NCBI GenBank assembly: GCA_014804695.1
Contig: JAAUZJ010000052.1
Location: 1 to 63,094 of the forward strand
Reading direction: 5' to 3'
DNA length: 63,094 nucleotides
Source of the DNA: Lachnospiraceae bacterium
GTDB taxonomy: Bacteria > Bacillota > Clostridia > Lachnospirales > Lachnospiraceae
Positions 15,421 through 24,306 of this stretch are shown here, piece by piece. Each line of letters begins with the position of its first letter. Positions within the stretch are counted from its first letter, which is position 1. A program made the position numbers and the translations under genes. The notes beneath the pieces are model-generated. The model was given only the letters and a program-made list of their open reading frames with translations, had not been told where the DNA came from and did not search any database.

Positions 15421-16965
15421 CTACTCGCCAATGGAATCTTTTACTGAAACCGTTACCTTCTTATCATAGCAGGAGAAAATATTATCCAGAGTCTTCTGCT
15501 CAGGCGCCTTTGTTACCAGACTTACCACAGACACGATCACAAGTCCTGCCAGCATACAGAATGCACCGGCATTGATTGGTGACTGCAGGTATGCAGGAAA
15601 GCTTGAACGGAAGAAAATGTTAGCAAGCATCACAATCGTAGAGAATAAAAAGCTCACCCAGCATGCTGCCTTAGTGGTACGCTTCCAGTATAAGCCATAT
15701 AGGAAGGGTGCAAGAAATGCCCCGGCCAATGCTCCCCAGCTTACACCCATCAGCTGTGCTATAAATGTAACGTTAGAACGATACTGTATAAGCGCAATTA
15801 CGACTGAAATTGCAATAAACACTACCAGAAGAACACGCATCCATTTGACCTGTTTCTTTTCATCCATTTCTTTTATAATATTACCTTTAATGAAATCCAG
15901 TGTTAAAGTAGAGCTTGATGCCAATACCAGTGAAGAAAGCGTGGACATTGAGGCTGAAAGCACCAGAATGACTACCACTGCAATCAGTATTGTAGGAAGT
16001 CCGGACAACATGGTAGGCACCACTGAATCATAGCCGTTAGCTGCAATGTCAATCCTGTCACTGAAAAGTCTTCCGAAACCACCTAGGAAATAGCAGCCGC
16101 CGGAAACTATGGTTGCAAATACTGTGGATATAACCATACCCTTATTGATTGCACTCTCACTCTTGATGGCATAAAATTTCTGTACCATCTGCGGAAGTCC
16201 CCATGTTCCGAGACTGGTTAATATAACCACGCCTAAAAGGTTCAGCGGATCAGGTCCGAAGAATGAATTAAAAACGCCTGGGGCCGTAGATACCGACTCA
16301 TCACTCACTGCTGACAGTGCATTAAGCGCCGCAATAAATCTGCCCTGACTATTCAATACCGCAGCAATCACGGCAATAATGCCGAAGATCATGATAATTC
16401 CCTGAATAAAATCATTGATTGCAGTAGCCATATAGCCGCCGGCTATAACATAAATACCCGTAAGCACTGCCATAGCTATAACACACACGCTGTAATCAAT
16501 ATCAAATGCCATACCGAACAGTCGGCTTAAACCATTATAAAGACTTGCTGTATATGGAATCAAAAAGATAAAGATGATCGCCGATGCTGCCAGTTTTAAT
16601 GGTTTGCTCTCAAAACGATATCCGAAGAATTCCGGCATGGTGGCACTGTCCAGATGCTGTGTCATAATACGTGTACGGCGTCCCAGCACAGCCCATGCAA
16701 GAAGAGAACCTATGAAAGCATTACCCAGTCCTGCCCAGGTGGCTGCAATTCCGTATTTCCATCCAAACTGCCCCGCATAGCCTACAAAAACTACTGCTGA
16801 GAAATAACTGGTTCCGTAGGCAAAGGCGGTAAGCCAAGGACCTACGCTTCTTCCTCCCAATACAAACCCGTTGACATCAGTAGCATTCCGTCGGCAGTAA
16901 AGTCCAATTGCAACCATAACTCCGAAAAAAATAATTAACATTAAAATCTTGATAAAAAGATCCAT
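15421..16965 (-). CDS. Sodium:solute symporter family (SSS) transporter
   Basis: At 514 aa with about 13 hydrophobic helices, it matches the SSS family, close to the PutP/PanF branch. Near the start is NATDVNGFVLGGRSVGPWLTAFAYGTS (split here as VNGFVLGGRSVGPW and LTAFAYGTSYFSA), followed by FGWKYGIAATWAGLGNA. An internal stretch, LSASMSTLSSLVLASSSTLT, holds sodium-site serines. Substrate cannot be read from sequence. Its place between an aryl/acyl-CoA ligase and IorAB suggests a carboxylate such as phenylacetate, indoleacetate or an aromatic keto acid. It is 14 bases downstream of the ligase gene. Confidence 0.85.
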   Translation of the reverse strand: MDLFIKILMLIIFFGVMVAIGLYCRRNATDVNGFVLGGRSVGPWLTAFAYGTSYFSAVVFVGYAGQFGWKYGIAATWAGLGNAFIGSLLAWAVLGRRTRIMTQHLDSATMPEFFGYRFESKPLKLAASAIIFIFLIPYTASLYNGLSRLFGMAFDIDYSVCVIAMAVLTGIYVIAGGYMATAINDFIQGIIMIFGIIAVIAAVLNSQGRFIAALNALSAVSDESVSTAPGVFNSFFGPDPLNLLGVVILTSLGTWGLPQMVQKFYAIKSESAINKGMVISTVFATIVSGGCYFLGGFGRLFSDRIDIAANGYDSVVPTMLSGLPTILIAVVVILVLSASMSTLSSLVLASSSTLTLDFIKGNIIKEMDEKKQVKWMRVLLVVFIAISVVIALIQYRSNVTFIAQLMGVSWGALAGAFLAPFLYGLYWKRTTKAACWVSFLFSTIVMLANIFFRSSFPAYLQSPINAGAFCMLAGLVIVSVVSLVTKAPEQKTLDNIFSCYDKKVTVSVKDSIGE

Positions 16966-16979
16966 TTTTGTTTTCTCCC

Positions 16980-18617
16980 TTAATTTTTAATTTGTACTTC
17001 AACGAGACTGCCATGACAGTATCGTTCTCTTAGAACGGGCTTCTCAATTTTACCCGTAGGATTTCTCGGAACATCTTCAAATATAATCTTTCTTGGTCGT
17101 TTATATCTGGGAAGCTCCTCACAGAATGTCATTATCTCCTCTTCCGTACAGGAAACATTCTCCTTAAGTTCTATAACAGCCGCCGCTATTTCACCAAGTC
17201 TGGTGTCCGGAAGCCCAATAACAGCCACATCCTTAATCTTTTCGTTTCGACGCAGGAAATCCTCTATCTGCACCGGATATAGATTTTCTCCTCCTGAGAT
17301 AATCACATCCTTCTTCCGGTCAACCAGATAGATAAATCCATCCTCGTCCATTCGTGCCATATCTCCCGTATAAAGCCAGCCGTCTTTTAAAACCTCGTCC
17401 GTAGCTTCGGGATTCTTATAATAACAGAGCATAACTCCCCGTCCATGGACAATGAGTTCACCAACATCTCCCTGCGCGACCTCATTCCCCTGCTCGTCTA
17501 CAATCTTAGCCTCCCAGCGATAGCCGGGCTTTCCGATAGCTCCTACCTTATGTATATTTTCCACGCCAAGATGAACACAGCCGGGACCTATAGATTCGCT
17601 GAGACCATAGTTTGTATCATATTTATGATGAGGAAAATGCTTCTTCCATCGCTGGATTAAGCTTGGTGGAACAGGCTGTGCTCCTATATGCATCAGTCTC
17701 CATTGTTCCAACAGATAATGCTCCATATCTACATTTCCGGAGTCAATGGCATCCAAAAGATCCTGTGCCCAGGGTACCAGCAGCCATACAATAGTACATT
17801 TTTCTTCCGTAACCGCCCTGAGAATCCACTCCGGTTTCACACCCCTAAGAAGCACAGCTCTTCCGCCTGAAATCAAAGAACCAAACCAGTGCATTTTTGC
17901 CCCGGTATGATATAGCGGCGGAATACACAAAAACACATCCTCTCTTGTCTGCCCATGATGATTTTGCTCTGTTTCACATGAAGAGAAAAGTGACAGATGA
18001 TTATGCAGAATTGCTTTGGGGAATCCGGTGGTTCCTGATGAAAAATAGATTGCCGCATAGTCCGTCTCAGTCAAAGCAATTGGCGGTGCACTGGAAGAGC
18101 AGAATCCTATAAGCTTCAAAAAGTCCTCCGCATATGAAGGTCCTCCTTTTCCCGGGAAAAACATCATCTTCACATTAGGAAGATCATCTGCTATCACATC
18201 CATACGGCTGATAAATTCCGGTCCGAAAACCAAAACCTCCACATCTGCAAGCTCAAGACAGTATTTTATCTCATCAGCGGAATAGCGGAAGTTCAAAGGC
18301 ACGGCTACCCCACCCGCCTTTAAAATACCGAAATAGATAGGCAGCCATTCCAGACAATTCATCATAAGAATACCCACCTTAGCGTTCCGCTCCAAACCGC
18401 GGCTAAGGAGCAAATTAGCAAAACGGTTGGCACGCCTGTCAAAATCCGCCCAGCTTAGTTCCCGACGATATGGAGCTCCGTTTTCCGCGCTCTCAATCAA
18501 GCTCGCCTCCCGCCATGTCACTGCACGGTCACGTTCCGATGAAGGATTAAGCTCAACAAGCGCCGTATCCGAACCATATAGACGCGCGTTTCGCTCCAAA
18601 AGTTCCGTGATTACCAT
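16980..18617 (-). CDS. AMP-forming acyl-CoA synthetase
   Basis: This 545-aa member of the ANL superfamily activates a carboxylate to its CoA thioester with ATP. The A3-type motif reads YFSSGTTGFPKAI and the A5 motif YGLSESIGPG. Motifs WLYTGDMARMDEDGFIYLVDRKKDVIISGGENLYP carry the adenylation hinge (in part: GDMARMDEDGF, DRKKDVIISGGEN). The C-terminal catalytic Lys is in NPTGKIEK. ATG at 18617 is chosen because AAGGAGG precedes it; the frame is open 21 codons upstream through an A+T-rich leader. The substrate is probably an aryl or medium-chain acid by context. Confidence 0.9.
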   Translation of the reverse strand: MVITELLERNARLYGSDTALVELNPSSERDRAVTWREASLIESAENGAPYRRELSWADFDRRANRFANLLLSRGLERNAKVGILMMNCLEWLPIYFGILKAGGVAVPLNFRYSADEIKYCLELADVEVLVFGPEFISRMDVIADDLPNVKMMFFPGKGGPSYAEDFLKLIGFCSSSAPPIALTETDYAAIYFSSGTTGFPKAILHNHLSLFSSCETEQNHHGQTREDVFLCIPPLYHTGAKMHWFGSLISGGRAVLLRGVKPEWILRAVTEEKCTIVWLLVPWAQDLLDAIDSGNVDMEHYLLEQWRLMHIGAQPVPPSLIQRWKKHFPHHKYDTNYGLSESIGPGCVHLGVENIHKVGAIGKPGYRWEAKIVDEQGNEVAQGDVGELIVHGRGVMLCYYKNPEATDEVLKDGWLYTGDMARMDEDGFIYLVDRKKDVIISGGENLYPVQIEDFLRRNEKIKDVAVIGLPDTRLGEIAAAVIELKENVSCTEEEIMTFCEELPRYKRPRKIIFEDVPRNPTGKIEKPVLRERYCHGSLVEVQIKN

Positions 18618-18703
18618 TATATGGTACCTCCTTTTTATCTTATAATTGTATATTCGTTGCAGTATACCATTATTTACCAATCACATATCCTAAATTGCAT
18701 CTG

Positions 18704-19102
18704 CTAGCTAATAACATAAGCATTCAAAACGGCATGAGCTACATAAGTGCCTAACTCATCCCTTACATCCGCCGTATATAATGCTGTGGTGCGTCCTTCC
18801 CTCAAACAGGATGCCTCTGCGATCAGGCGTTTCCCTTTTGCGGGAGCAAGAAAAGTAATTGAAACATTCTGACTGACCGTATTTCTCTCAGAATGTCCGT
18901 TTGCCGCAATGGCGCAGACAAAATCCGCCAGTGTAAAAATTGCGCCGCCCATTGGCACGTTATTCCCATTCATATGCCTTTCCTCCAAAGTCAAGGAACA
19001 TACCGCCCTTCCGGGCTCCGCCAAGTCAATAACGATACCTGTGGCATCCGTAGCAAAATGATCGTTTTTAAAACGATTACGAATCTCTTCTAACGAAGAC
19101 AT
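18704..19102 (-). CDS. Hotdog-fold acyl-CoA thioesterase (PaaI-like)
   Basis: At 132 aa it matches the size and pattern of PaaI/YbgC-like hotdog thioesterases. The central helix reads NNVPMGGAIFTLADFVCAIA with the catalytic Asp region in TLAD, followed by SQNVSITFLAPAKGKRLIAEA. It would hydrolyse arylacetyl-CoA or related thioesters, releasing CoA when intermediates accumulate. AAGGAGT precedes the ATG by six bases. It is the first gene of the ligase-symporter-IorAB operon; an 86-base gap to the ligase leaves room for an internal promoter. Confidence 0.85.
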   Translation of the reverse strand: MSSLEEIRNRFKNDHFATDATGIVIDLAEPGRAVCSLTLEERHMNGNNVPMGGAIFTLADFVCAIAANGHSERNTVSQNVSITFLAPAKGKRLIAEASCLREGRTTALYTADVRDELGTYVAHAVLNAYVIS

Positions 19103-19280
19103 AAACAGACTCCTTTTCTATATGAAAAATATAACTTAACTAATGCTTACATAAAGTCAATACATATCAAGTATAACATGGCAATGACTATTTTTCCATT
19201 ATAATATTTTGTTAGTCTGATTTGAAAGCTTAGGAATTATATGCCCTGTACTATTTTTTTATAAGTAATTATCGTGTAAG

Positions 19281-20147
19281 TCAGCCAAAAACTGCCATTA
19301 CCAATGTTGCCACCGCCATCAGACATAATCCGGCAAGTGCTTTTTTACTTAATTTTTCATGGAAAACAAGAAATGAAAATAATACTGTTACAAGAATACT
19401 CATTTTATCGATAGGAACAACCACGCTGACAATGCCATTCTGGATTGCATAGTAATAGCAAAGCCATGATGCGCCGGTTGCCAAACCAGACAATGATATG
19501 TAGAATAATTCTTTACGGTCAATCTCTCTAATCTGTTTATGCTTGCCTTTCATAAAGACAATAGCCCACGCCATCAAAAGCACCACACCTGTGCGCAATG
19601 CTGTACCTAGGTTGGACTCTACACCGACAATACCTACTTTTGCAAAAATAGAAGTCAGCGCTGCAAACAAAGCAGAAAGGACTGCATAGAACATCCATTT
19701 TCTAGTGACATCTTTTTTCTCCGTCTGCTTCTTTTCCACCATAAGGAAAATTCCGATGGCAAGAACTGCCGTACAACATAACTTTACCAGGAGATGCTCT
19801 GTTTCTTTGAAACATATAATTGCAAGAAGTACCGACAAAATTGTACTTGACTTATCAATGGGAACAACCTTATTCACATCTCCCATAGAAAGTGCCTTGA
19901 AATAGCAAAGCCATGATGCACCGGTTGAAAGTCCTGACAATACGAGAAAAAAGAAGGATTTTGGCTCAACACTCGAGATTTGACCATATGAGTCAACAAG
20001 AAATACCATCAGCCATGAAAATAACAAAACCACAACAGTCCGTACTGCCGTAGCTACATCAGAGTCCGTCTTTTTAATTCCACATTTCGCAAGGATGGAT
20101 GTTAGTCCTGCAAAAAACGCTGACAAAACCGCCATGATCAGCCACAT
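19281..20147 (-). CDS. EamA/DMT-family transporter
   Basis: The protein is 288 aa with about ten membrane helices in two homologous EamA halves. The duplication is visible in the protein: FFAGLTSILAKCGI in the first half matches LFAALTSIFAKVGI in the second, and LSGLSTGASWLCYFKA matches LSGLATGASWLCYYYA. Members export amino acids, nucleosides or other metabolites across the inner membrane; the substrate here is unknown. AGGAGG lies before the ATG. It is monocistronic in appearance, with gaps of about 150 bases on both sides. Confidence 0.88.
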   Translation of the reverse strand: MWLIMAVLSAFFAGLTSILAKCGIKKTDSDVATAVRTVVVLLFSWLMVFLVDSYGQISSVEPKSFFFLVLSGLSTGASWLCYFKALSMGDVNKVVPIDKSSTILSVLLAIICFKETEHLLVKLCCTAVLAIGIFLMVEKKQTEKKDVTRKWMFYAVLSALFAALTSIFAKVGIVGVESNLGTALRTGVVLLMAWAIVFMKGKHKQIREIDRKELFYISLSGLATGASWLCYYYAIQNGIVSVVVPIDKMSILVTVLFSFLVFHEKLSKKALAGLCLMAVATLVMAVFG

Positions 20148-20202
20148 ATGTTCATGCCTCCTGAGTAGGTTGTAGTATTAGAAGCATCTCCGGGTTTATG
20201 AC

Positions 20203-20235
20203 AACACAAACTTTTCATTTTTTCAAGTTTGTGTT
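20203..20235. terminator. Hairpin, possible terminator
   Basis: AACACAAACTT (20203-20213) and AAGTTTGTGTT (20225-20235) form a perfect 11-bp stem. There is no clear T-run on the minus strand. It may end the AbiE-linked transcript before the EamA gene. Confidence 0.4.
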
Positions 20236-20293
20236 ATCAATGTTCAAAAACTTTCTATTTTCATAAATTTATATTATTGTTGTTTAAATTTTT

Positions 20294-21274
20294 CTATTTT
20301 ATTGCGGCATCCGTTACTTCCTCTTTCCCAGAACCATCTGTCCTGATTTTATACTTTTCCCCACCCTTTATATAATAAATCCAGTCATCTTCTATACTTT
20401 CAATTTCATAATGATAATCATCCACTCCATCCAATTCCATTCTTTCCGAACCGTCTTTTCTCGCTTTTATTAACCTGTTTGTCACATAATAAACCCAATC
20501 ATTATCCCCGATGTCCTTAAAGACTATTTCTTCAAATCCATCTGCAGGATCTCCAACCTTCATTTTAAACGTTCCACAATCAACACAGCCATCTTCGACT
20601 TTATAATTAAAATGACTTGTACCCATATCTATTCCTGATACTTCGTAAGCAGCTATCATTTTCTCAGAACCGTCTAAATTCATTCTATGTAAGGCATGTC
20701 CTTCTAAGCCTACTCCGATCGTATCATAACTATATGTGTAATAAATATACTGTTCATCTACAATTTGAAAATCATACAATTCCTCTTCTAATAATCTTTC
20801 ATCTGTTCCGTCTAATTTTGCTACATATAATGCTCCATGCGCCTGGGAATCCATCGTGGAGTCTAAATAATATAAATAATCGCCTACGATTTCAAAGCGG
20901 TAGCAGGCAGATTTATTGACGCGCTCGGCAATATAATCACCCTCTTTATAACAAAATAGTATCGGATAAACTACTGTATAATTGTTAAAAGTCTCCTCTA
21001 TCATATATCTGAAATATACCCAACCTCCCATTTTTTGTTCGTCCATTATATCAGTGTCTGTTGGATATATTTTATCTCCGTTAATTTCAATAGTTAGTTC
21101 TTTATCTGTTAAGGAATCATGGTCGGCATCATCACTAATATCTATGTTATTCGTTTCTTTTGGGTTCGTATCCATATCATCCAAACTGTCTTTACTGCCA
21201 ATATTCATAGTAAAAAGCAGTACTAATATTACTATTCCAATACAACCGAATACCCATACTTTGTTATTTCTCAT
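20294..21274 (-). CDS. Membrane-anchored DUF5050-type propeller-like protein (326 aa)
   Basis: An N-terminal membrane anchor (VWVFGCIGIVILVLLFTM) is followed by an extracellular domain with repeated blades of the DUF5050 kind. They contain YYLD...GTDERLLEE, YYTYSYDT...LDGSEKMI, VYYVTNRLIKARKDGSERM and WIYYIKGGEKYKIRTDGSG. Such repeats are known from clostridial surface proteins; function unknown. The ATG at 21274 has GGAAAGG six bases before it; an in-frame start nine codons earlier is poorer. It follows the AbiEii-like gene by 26 bases, so it may be a third member of that operon. Confidence 0.7.
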   Translation of the reverse strand: MRNNKVWVFGCIGIVILVLLFTMNIGSKDSLDDMDTNPKETNNIDISDDADHDSLTDKELTIEINGDKIYPTDTDIMDEQKMGGWVYFRYMIEETFNNYTVVYPILFCYKEGDYIAERVNKSACYRFEIVGDYLYYLDSTMDSQAHGALYVAKLDGTDERLLEEELYDFQIVDEQYIYYTYSYDTIGVGLEGHALHRMNLDGSEKMIAAYEVSGIDMGTSHFNYKVEDGCVDCGTFKMKVGDPADGFEEIVFKDIGDNDWVYYVTNRLIKARKDGSERMELDGVDDYHYEIESIEDDWIYYIKGGEKYKIRTDGSGKEEVTDAAIK

Positions 21275-21300
21275 CCTAACCCTTTCCTTGTTCTGCGACA

Positions 21301-22140
21301 TTACTCTATTTTCAACTTATTCACCAGATAATGTACTTTCTGATAAACATCCTGTTTGATAAGCTCTTTTTCCTCTGCATCTGTTATACCCATAAATGAT
21401 ACAACATCTATCGGACCAACATGCGAAACGGAAGCAAATTTTTCATCCAATTTTTGACACATGGCTTGTACAAGTTCTTTATCTACATATGGCTCAAATT
21501 CACTTGCAAGTTCTCTTACTCCACCCTTATAATTATTAATCGTACAATATATGTCATATGCATCTTTAGGCTTTCCTCTTCCAAGTGCCGCTGCTTTCAT
21601 AACAAGATATGGTACAACAGAAATAACATTTACGTGTCCGTTATCCAATGCTCCATCCGAACGAATATACTCTATTAAAACATCTGTTGGGGGAAATTCA
21701 AATGCAAAATTTCCTCCCGTTGCAGGCAAAGTTTTGATACCATCCACATGTTTACTTACGTTTTCACCGTCTCCACCATACTTTCCCGACAAAAAATCCA
21801 CATCTACATCATAAGCAATTCCTTTCACAAAGACTGTCTTTACAAAAGTAAAATATTTTTCCAAATGGCGTTTATATCCATTTTGCTCCAAAAGGCGTTT
21901 GATTGTTTTATAACTTTCTGCCTTTTTTATTTGCAGTTGATTTAACAATACATCTACATCTATGGAACCAATATGCCCGCTATCCGGATACAAAAGAGTT
22001 GGAACCCATCCACCAATAATTCTTATATTATCTGAAAATTCACCCAGCAGATTTACAATTTCTCCCAATATCATATAAGCAGCCGTCTTTTGCCCTTCAG
22101 AATAATCTATAGCCTGCTTCAAATCTTCATCTCTAATCAT
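21301..22140 (-). CDS. AbiEii-type nucleotidyltransferase toxin
   Basis: The 279-aa protein has a nucleotidyltransferase core: IIGGW (G43-W45), then SIDVDVLL with the metal-binding Asp pair near residues 61 and 63, a further Asp in YDVDVDFL, and a KPKDAYDIY motif near residue 195. This pattern fits the AbiEii/MenA group of toxins, which block translation by acting on tRNA in studied members. It overlaps the upstream AbiEi-type gene by 8 bases, which is the expected antitoxin-toxin order and coupling. Confidence 0.82.
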   Translation of the reverse strand: MIRDEDLKQAIDYSEGQKTAAYMILGEIVNLLGEFSDNIRIIGGWVPTLLYPDSGHIGSIDVDVLLNQLQIKKAESYKTIKRLLEQNGYKRHLEKYFTFVKTVFVKGIAYDVDVDFLSGKYGGDGENVSKHVDGIKTLPATGGNFAFEFPPTDVLIEYIRSDGALDNGHVNVISVVPYLVMKAAALGRGKPKDAYDIYCTINNYKGGVRELASEFEPYVDKELVQAMCQKLDEKFASVSHVGPIDVVSFMGITDAEEKELIKQDVYQKVHYLVNKLKIE

Positions 22141-23209
22141 CGATGTTCTCCCTATATTCTTTTGTTATAATTGCATCAGCAGCCACTTCTCCTCTTCCTG
22201 CATTTCCAAGCAAATCAATAACAGTCTGCACTGGAGAAGTTACTAATGAACCATTTATCATTTTGGCAAACATACATGGTGTTCCATCATGCGGAATGGT
22301 TATGACCACATTACCACCTGAAGTGACAGACTGCAAATCTAAGTCCTTGACAAATTCATCAAAGAATTGTGGTTCTACATACACATCAATCTTTTTATAT
22401 CTCACAGTTGGCGCGTATCTTGCTGCTGCTGAAAAGCCACCCAATACTGCTCCATTATCATGAGATATACTCCATTCTGAGATTACCTGTTCCATTTCTG
22501 ACACCGATTCGAATGAATAAAATTCATATGAACGAGCATCTTTCTTATGGTAATCTTTTGCCCATGCATATAGCAATTCTTTTATATTCTGTAGCTTAAA
22601 CTCAATCGAACTCTCCTTTATCCAATCCCTGTCACGCAGAAAGCTTTTCACATTGGATACAGTTCCAATCGCCTTTCCGCTTTCATTAGCCAAGGTTACT
22701 ACCTGCCACTGCCGTTGTGGTGCATTAAGCATTGTGCGTATAACAGTCGATGCTGCTCCGGAAGATTTTGATAAATAATTCTTTTTTTCCTTTTTTACAA
22801 TGAATTTATTTGCCAAACCACTCACATATAAATAGATCCTCCTGGTTAAAATATAACAATTTCCCGACAAATCCATATAGCTGTATTTTCCATCTCTCAT
22901 AGCTCCGGCAGATTCCTCAGAAATATAAGGTGCCATAAAAACCAGACAGGCGTCCTTATTATACCCGTCAGCTTTTTTCATAAACATATTAACAAATCGT
23001 TTTTCTCCATTGGATTTTACTTCTACTAAAAAGTGCATTGGTGATTCCTGATCCACGAAATGAACAATAGCATAAAAATCACCAAATTCCTTTTGCAAAC
23101 CGTTTGATATAATTTCAACATCTGAAACAAAAGGAATTTCATTGATTGTTTTACAAAACTTCTCTTTTGCTAATTGCTCATATTGCATTTCTGTCAAATT
23201 TTGTTTCAT
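22133..23209 (-). CDS. AbiEi-family antitoxin/repressor with a nuclease-like N-terminal domain
   Basis: The 358-aa protein matches the long AbiEi-type antitoxins. The N-terminal domain has a restriction-endonuclease-like pattern (Asp44 and then LVEVKSNG with Glu63 and Lys65), followed by YMDLSGNCYI. A winged helix covers residues about 155-195 (MLNAPQRQWQVVTLANESG, then SNVKSFLRD). The C-terminal AbiEi region includes KELLYAWAKDY and LGGFSAAARYAP. AbiEi proteins autorepress and neutralise AbiEii. The upstream promoter carries a matching inverted repeat. The ATG has only AAAGG directly adjacent, an unusually close site. Whether the nuclease-like fold is active is unknown. Confidence 0.8.
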   Translation of the reverse strand: MKQNLTEMQYEQLAKEKFCKTINEIPFVSDVEIISNGLQKEFGDFYAIVHFVDQESPMHFLVEVKSNGEKRFVNMFMKKADGYNKDACLVFMAPYISEESAGAMRDGKYSYMDLSGNCYILTRRIYLYVSGLANKFIVKKEKKNYLSKSSGAASTVIRTMLNAPQRQWQVVTLANESGKAIGTVSNVKSFLRDRDWIKESSIEFKLQNIKELLYAWAKDYHKKDARSYEFYSFESVSEMEQVISEWSISHDNGAVLGGFSAAARYAPTVRYKKIDVYVEPQFFDEFVKDLDLQSVTSGGNVVITIPHDGTPCMFAKMINGSLVTSPVQTVIDLLGNAGRGEVAADAIITKEYRENIDD

Positions 23210-23221
23210 CCTTTATTGCCC

Positions 23222-23271
23222 TTTCACCGTTTCGGTGAAACTATTATATTCTCTGAAACAAATATTGTCAA
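23222..23271 (-). promoter_or_regulatory. Consensus promoter and operator of the AbiE genes
   Basis: On the minus strand -35 TTGACA (complement of 23266-23271) and -10 TATAAT (23243-23248) are both perfect, with a 17-base spacer. A perfect inverted repeat TTTCACCG/CGGTGAAA with a 3-base centre (23222-23240) covers the expected transcription start. It leaves a leader of only about 27 bases. This is a strong promoter with an operator suited to tight autorepression. Confidence 0.82.
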
Positions 23272-23304
23272 TATGCTGACCGTTATTTTTCATTTTGCAT
23301 ACAC

Positions 23305-23343
23305 AAAAAAGAAACCGTCTGCCCCATCACAAAACGATTTCTC
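23305..23343 (-). terminator. Rho-independent terminator of the liv operon
   Basis: On the minus strand GAAATCGT pairs with ACGGTTTC (one G-U pair) and is followed by TTTTTT. It lies just after the stop of the decayed gene downstream of livF. Confidence 0.7.
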
Positions 23344-23347
23344 TTTA

Positions 23348-23583
23348 CTATCTCACTATATATCCTACTCCCCCGATGTTTGCCCTATCTGTCTTGGATG
23401 CAATGAAACGGCAATTGCCCATCTGATGATATATGTTTTCCTTGTAGGCTTTTACCCTGCCGTTCATATTTTTAATAAGCGCATAGGCCACCGCATCATT
23501 ATAAACCTTTCCGTTTGCAGATACCTTGCCGGCATAACATATACTTCTTCCAGCACATTAGCCACTGCACTTACGCCGTACCC
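23348..23583 (-). pseudogene. Frameshifted gene remnant downstream of livF
   Basis: Two consecutive minus-strand frames read as plausible protein. The first (YGVSAVANVLEEVYVMP) joins the second (GKVSANGKVYNDAVAYALIK, NMNGRVKAYKENIYHQMG, CRFIASKTDRANIGGVGYIV) after a one-base shift near 23534. It ends in TAG at 23348-23350, right before the terminator. It begins within about 10 bases of the livF stop with no clear start codon, so the N-terminus is also missing. I do not recognise the family. Confidence 0.5.
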
Positions 23584-23589
23584 CCTTAT

Positions 23590-24306
23590 TCAATCTTTAG
23601 CCTTACCAAGATAAGCCGCTTTGACTTCCTCGTTCTCCGCAAGCTCTTTTCCGGTGCCGCTAAGCGTAATTCTCCCGGTCTCCATAACATAAGCCCTATG
23701 CGCCGCTTTAAGCGCCATATTGGCATTCTGTTCAACAAGTAATATCGTCACGCCCTGCTTATTGATTTCTTTAATTATTTCAAATACGCCTTGGACAATG
23801 ATAGGCGCAAGACCAAGTGAGGGCTCATCCATCATGATAAGCTTAGGACGGCTCATAAGCGCCCTGCCAATCGCTAACATCTGCTGTTCACCGCCTGACA
23901 ATGTACCTGCAAGCTGCCATGAACGCTCTTTAAGACGCGGGAACAGATCATACACCCATTTTATATCTTCATCCAGTGAATCTTTTCTCATATACGCGCC
24001 GATTTTCAAATTTTCAAGCACTGTAAGATCTGCAAAAACGCGGCGTCCTTCCGGAACCAGCGTAATTCCCTGTGCCACAATCTGGTCTGTGGGAATTGAT
24101 GAGATTTCTTTTTCGTTAAATACTATCTTGCCGCTTTCTGGTTTCACCAGTCCGACAATGGAACGAAGCGTTGAACTTTTTCCCGCGCCGTTTGCTCCGA
24201 TCAGAGTTACAATCTCTCCTGCTTCTACATAAAAAGATATATCTTTAACTGCCTTGATTCCTCCATAGGAAACATTCAGTTCATTAATTTCCAATATATT
24301 ACTCAT
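23590..24306 (-). CDS. livF: Branched-chain amino acid ABC transporter, ATPase LivF
   Basis: A 238-aa ATPase of the LivF type. It has Walker A GANGAGKSST, signature LSGGEQQMLAIGRAL, Walker B LIMMDEPSLGLAP and the H-loop region in TILLVEQNANMAL. VPEGRRVFADLTVLENL is a characteristic LivF stretch. With LivG it powers the LivH/LivM permease. The start at 24306 is chosen for the GGAGG eight bases upstream; it overlaps the livG stop by 8 bases. Confidence 0.95.
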   Translation of the reverse strand: MSNILEINELNVSYGGIKAVKDISFYVEAGEIVTLIGANGAGKSSTLRSIVGLVKPESGKIVFNEKEISSIPTDQIVAQGITLVPEGRRVFADLTVLENLKIGAYMRKDSLDEDIKWVYDLFPRLKERSWQLAGTLSGGEQQMLAIGRALMSRPKLIMMDEPSLGLAPIIVQGVFEIIKEINKQGVTILLVEQNANMALKAAHRAYVMETGRITLSGTGKELAENEEVKAAYLGKAKD

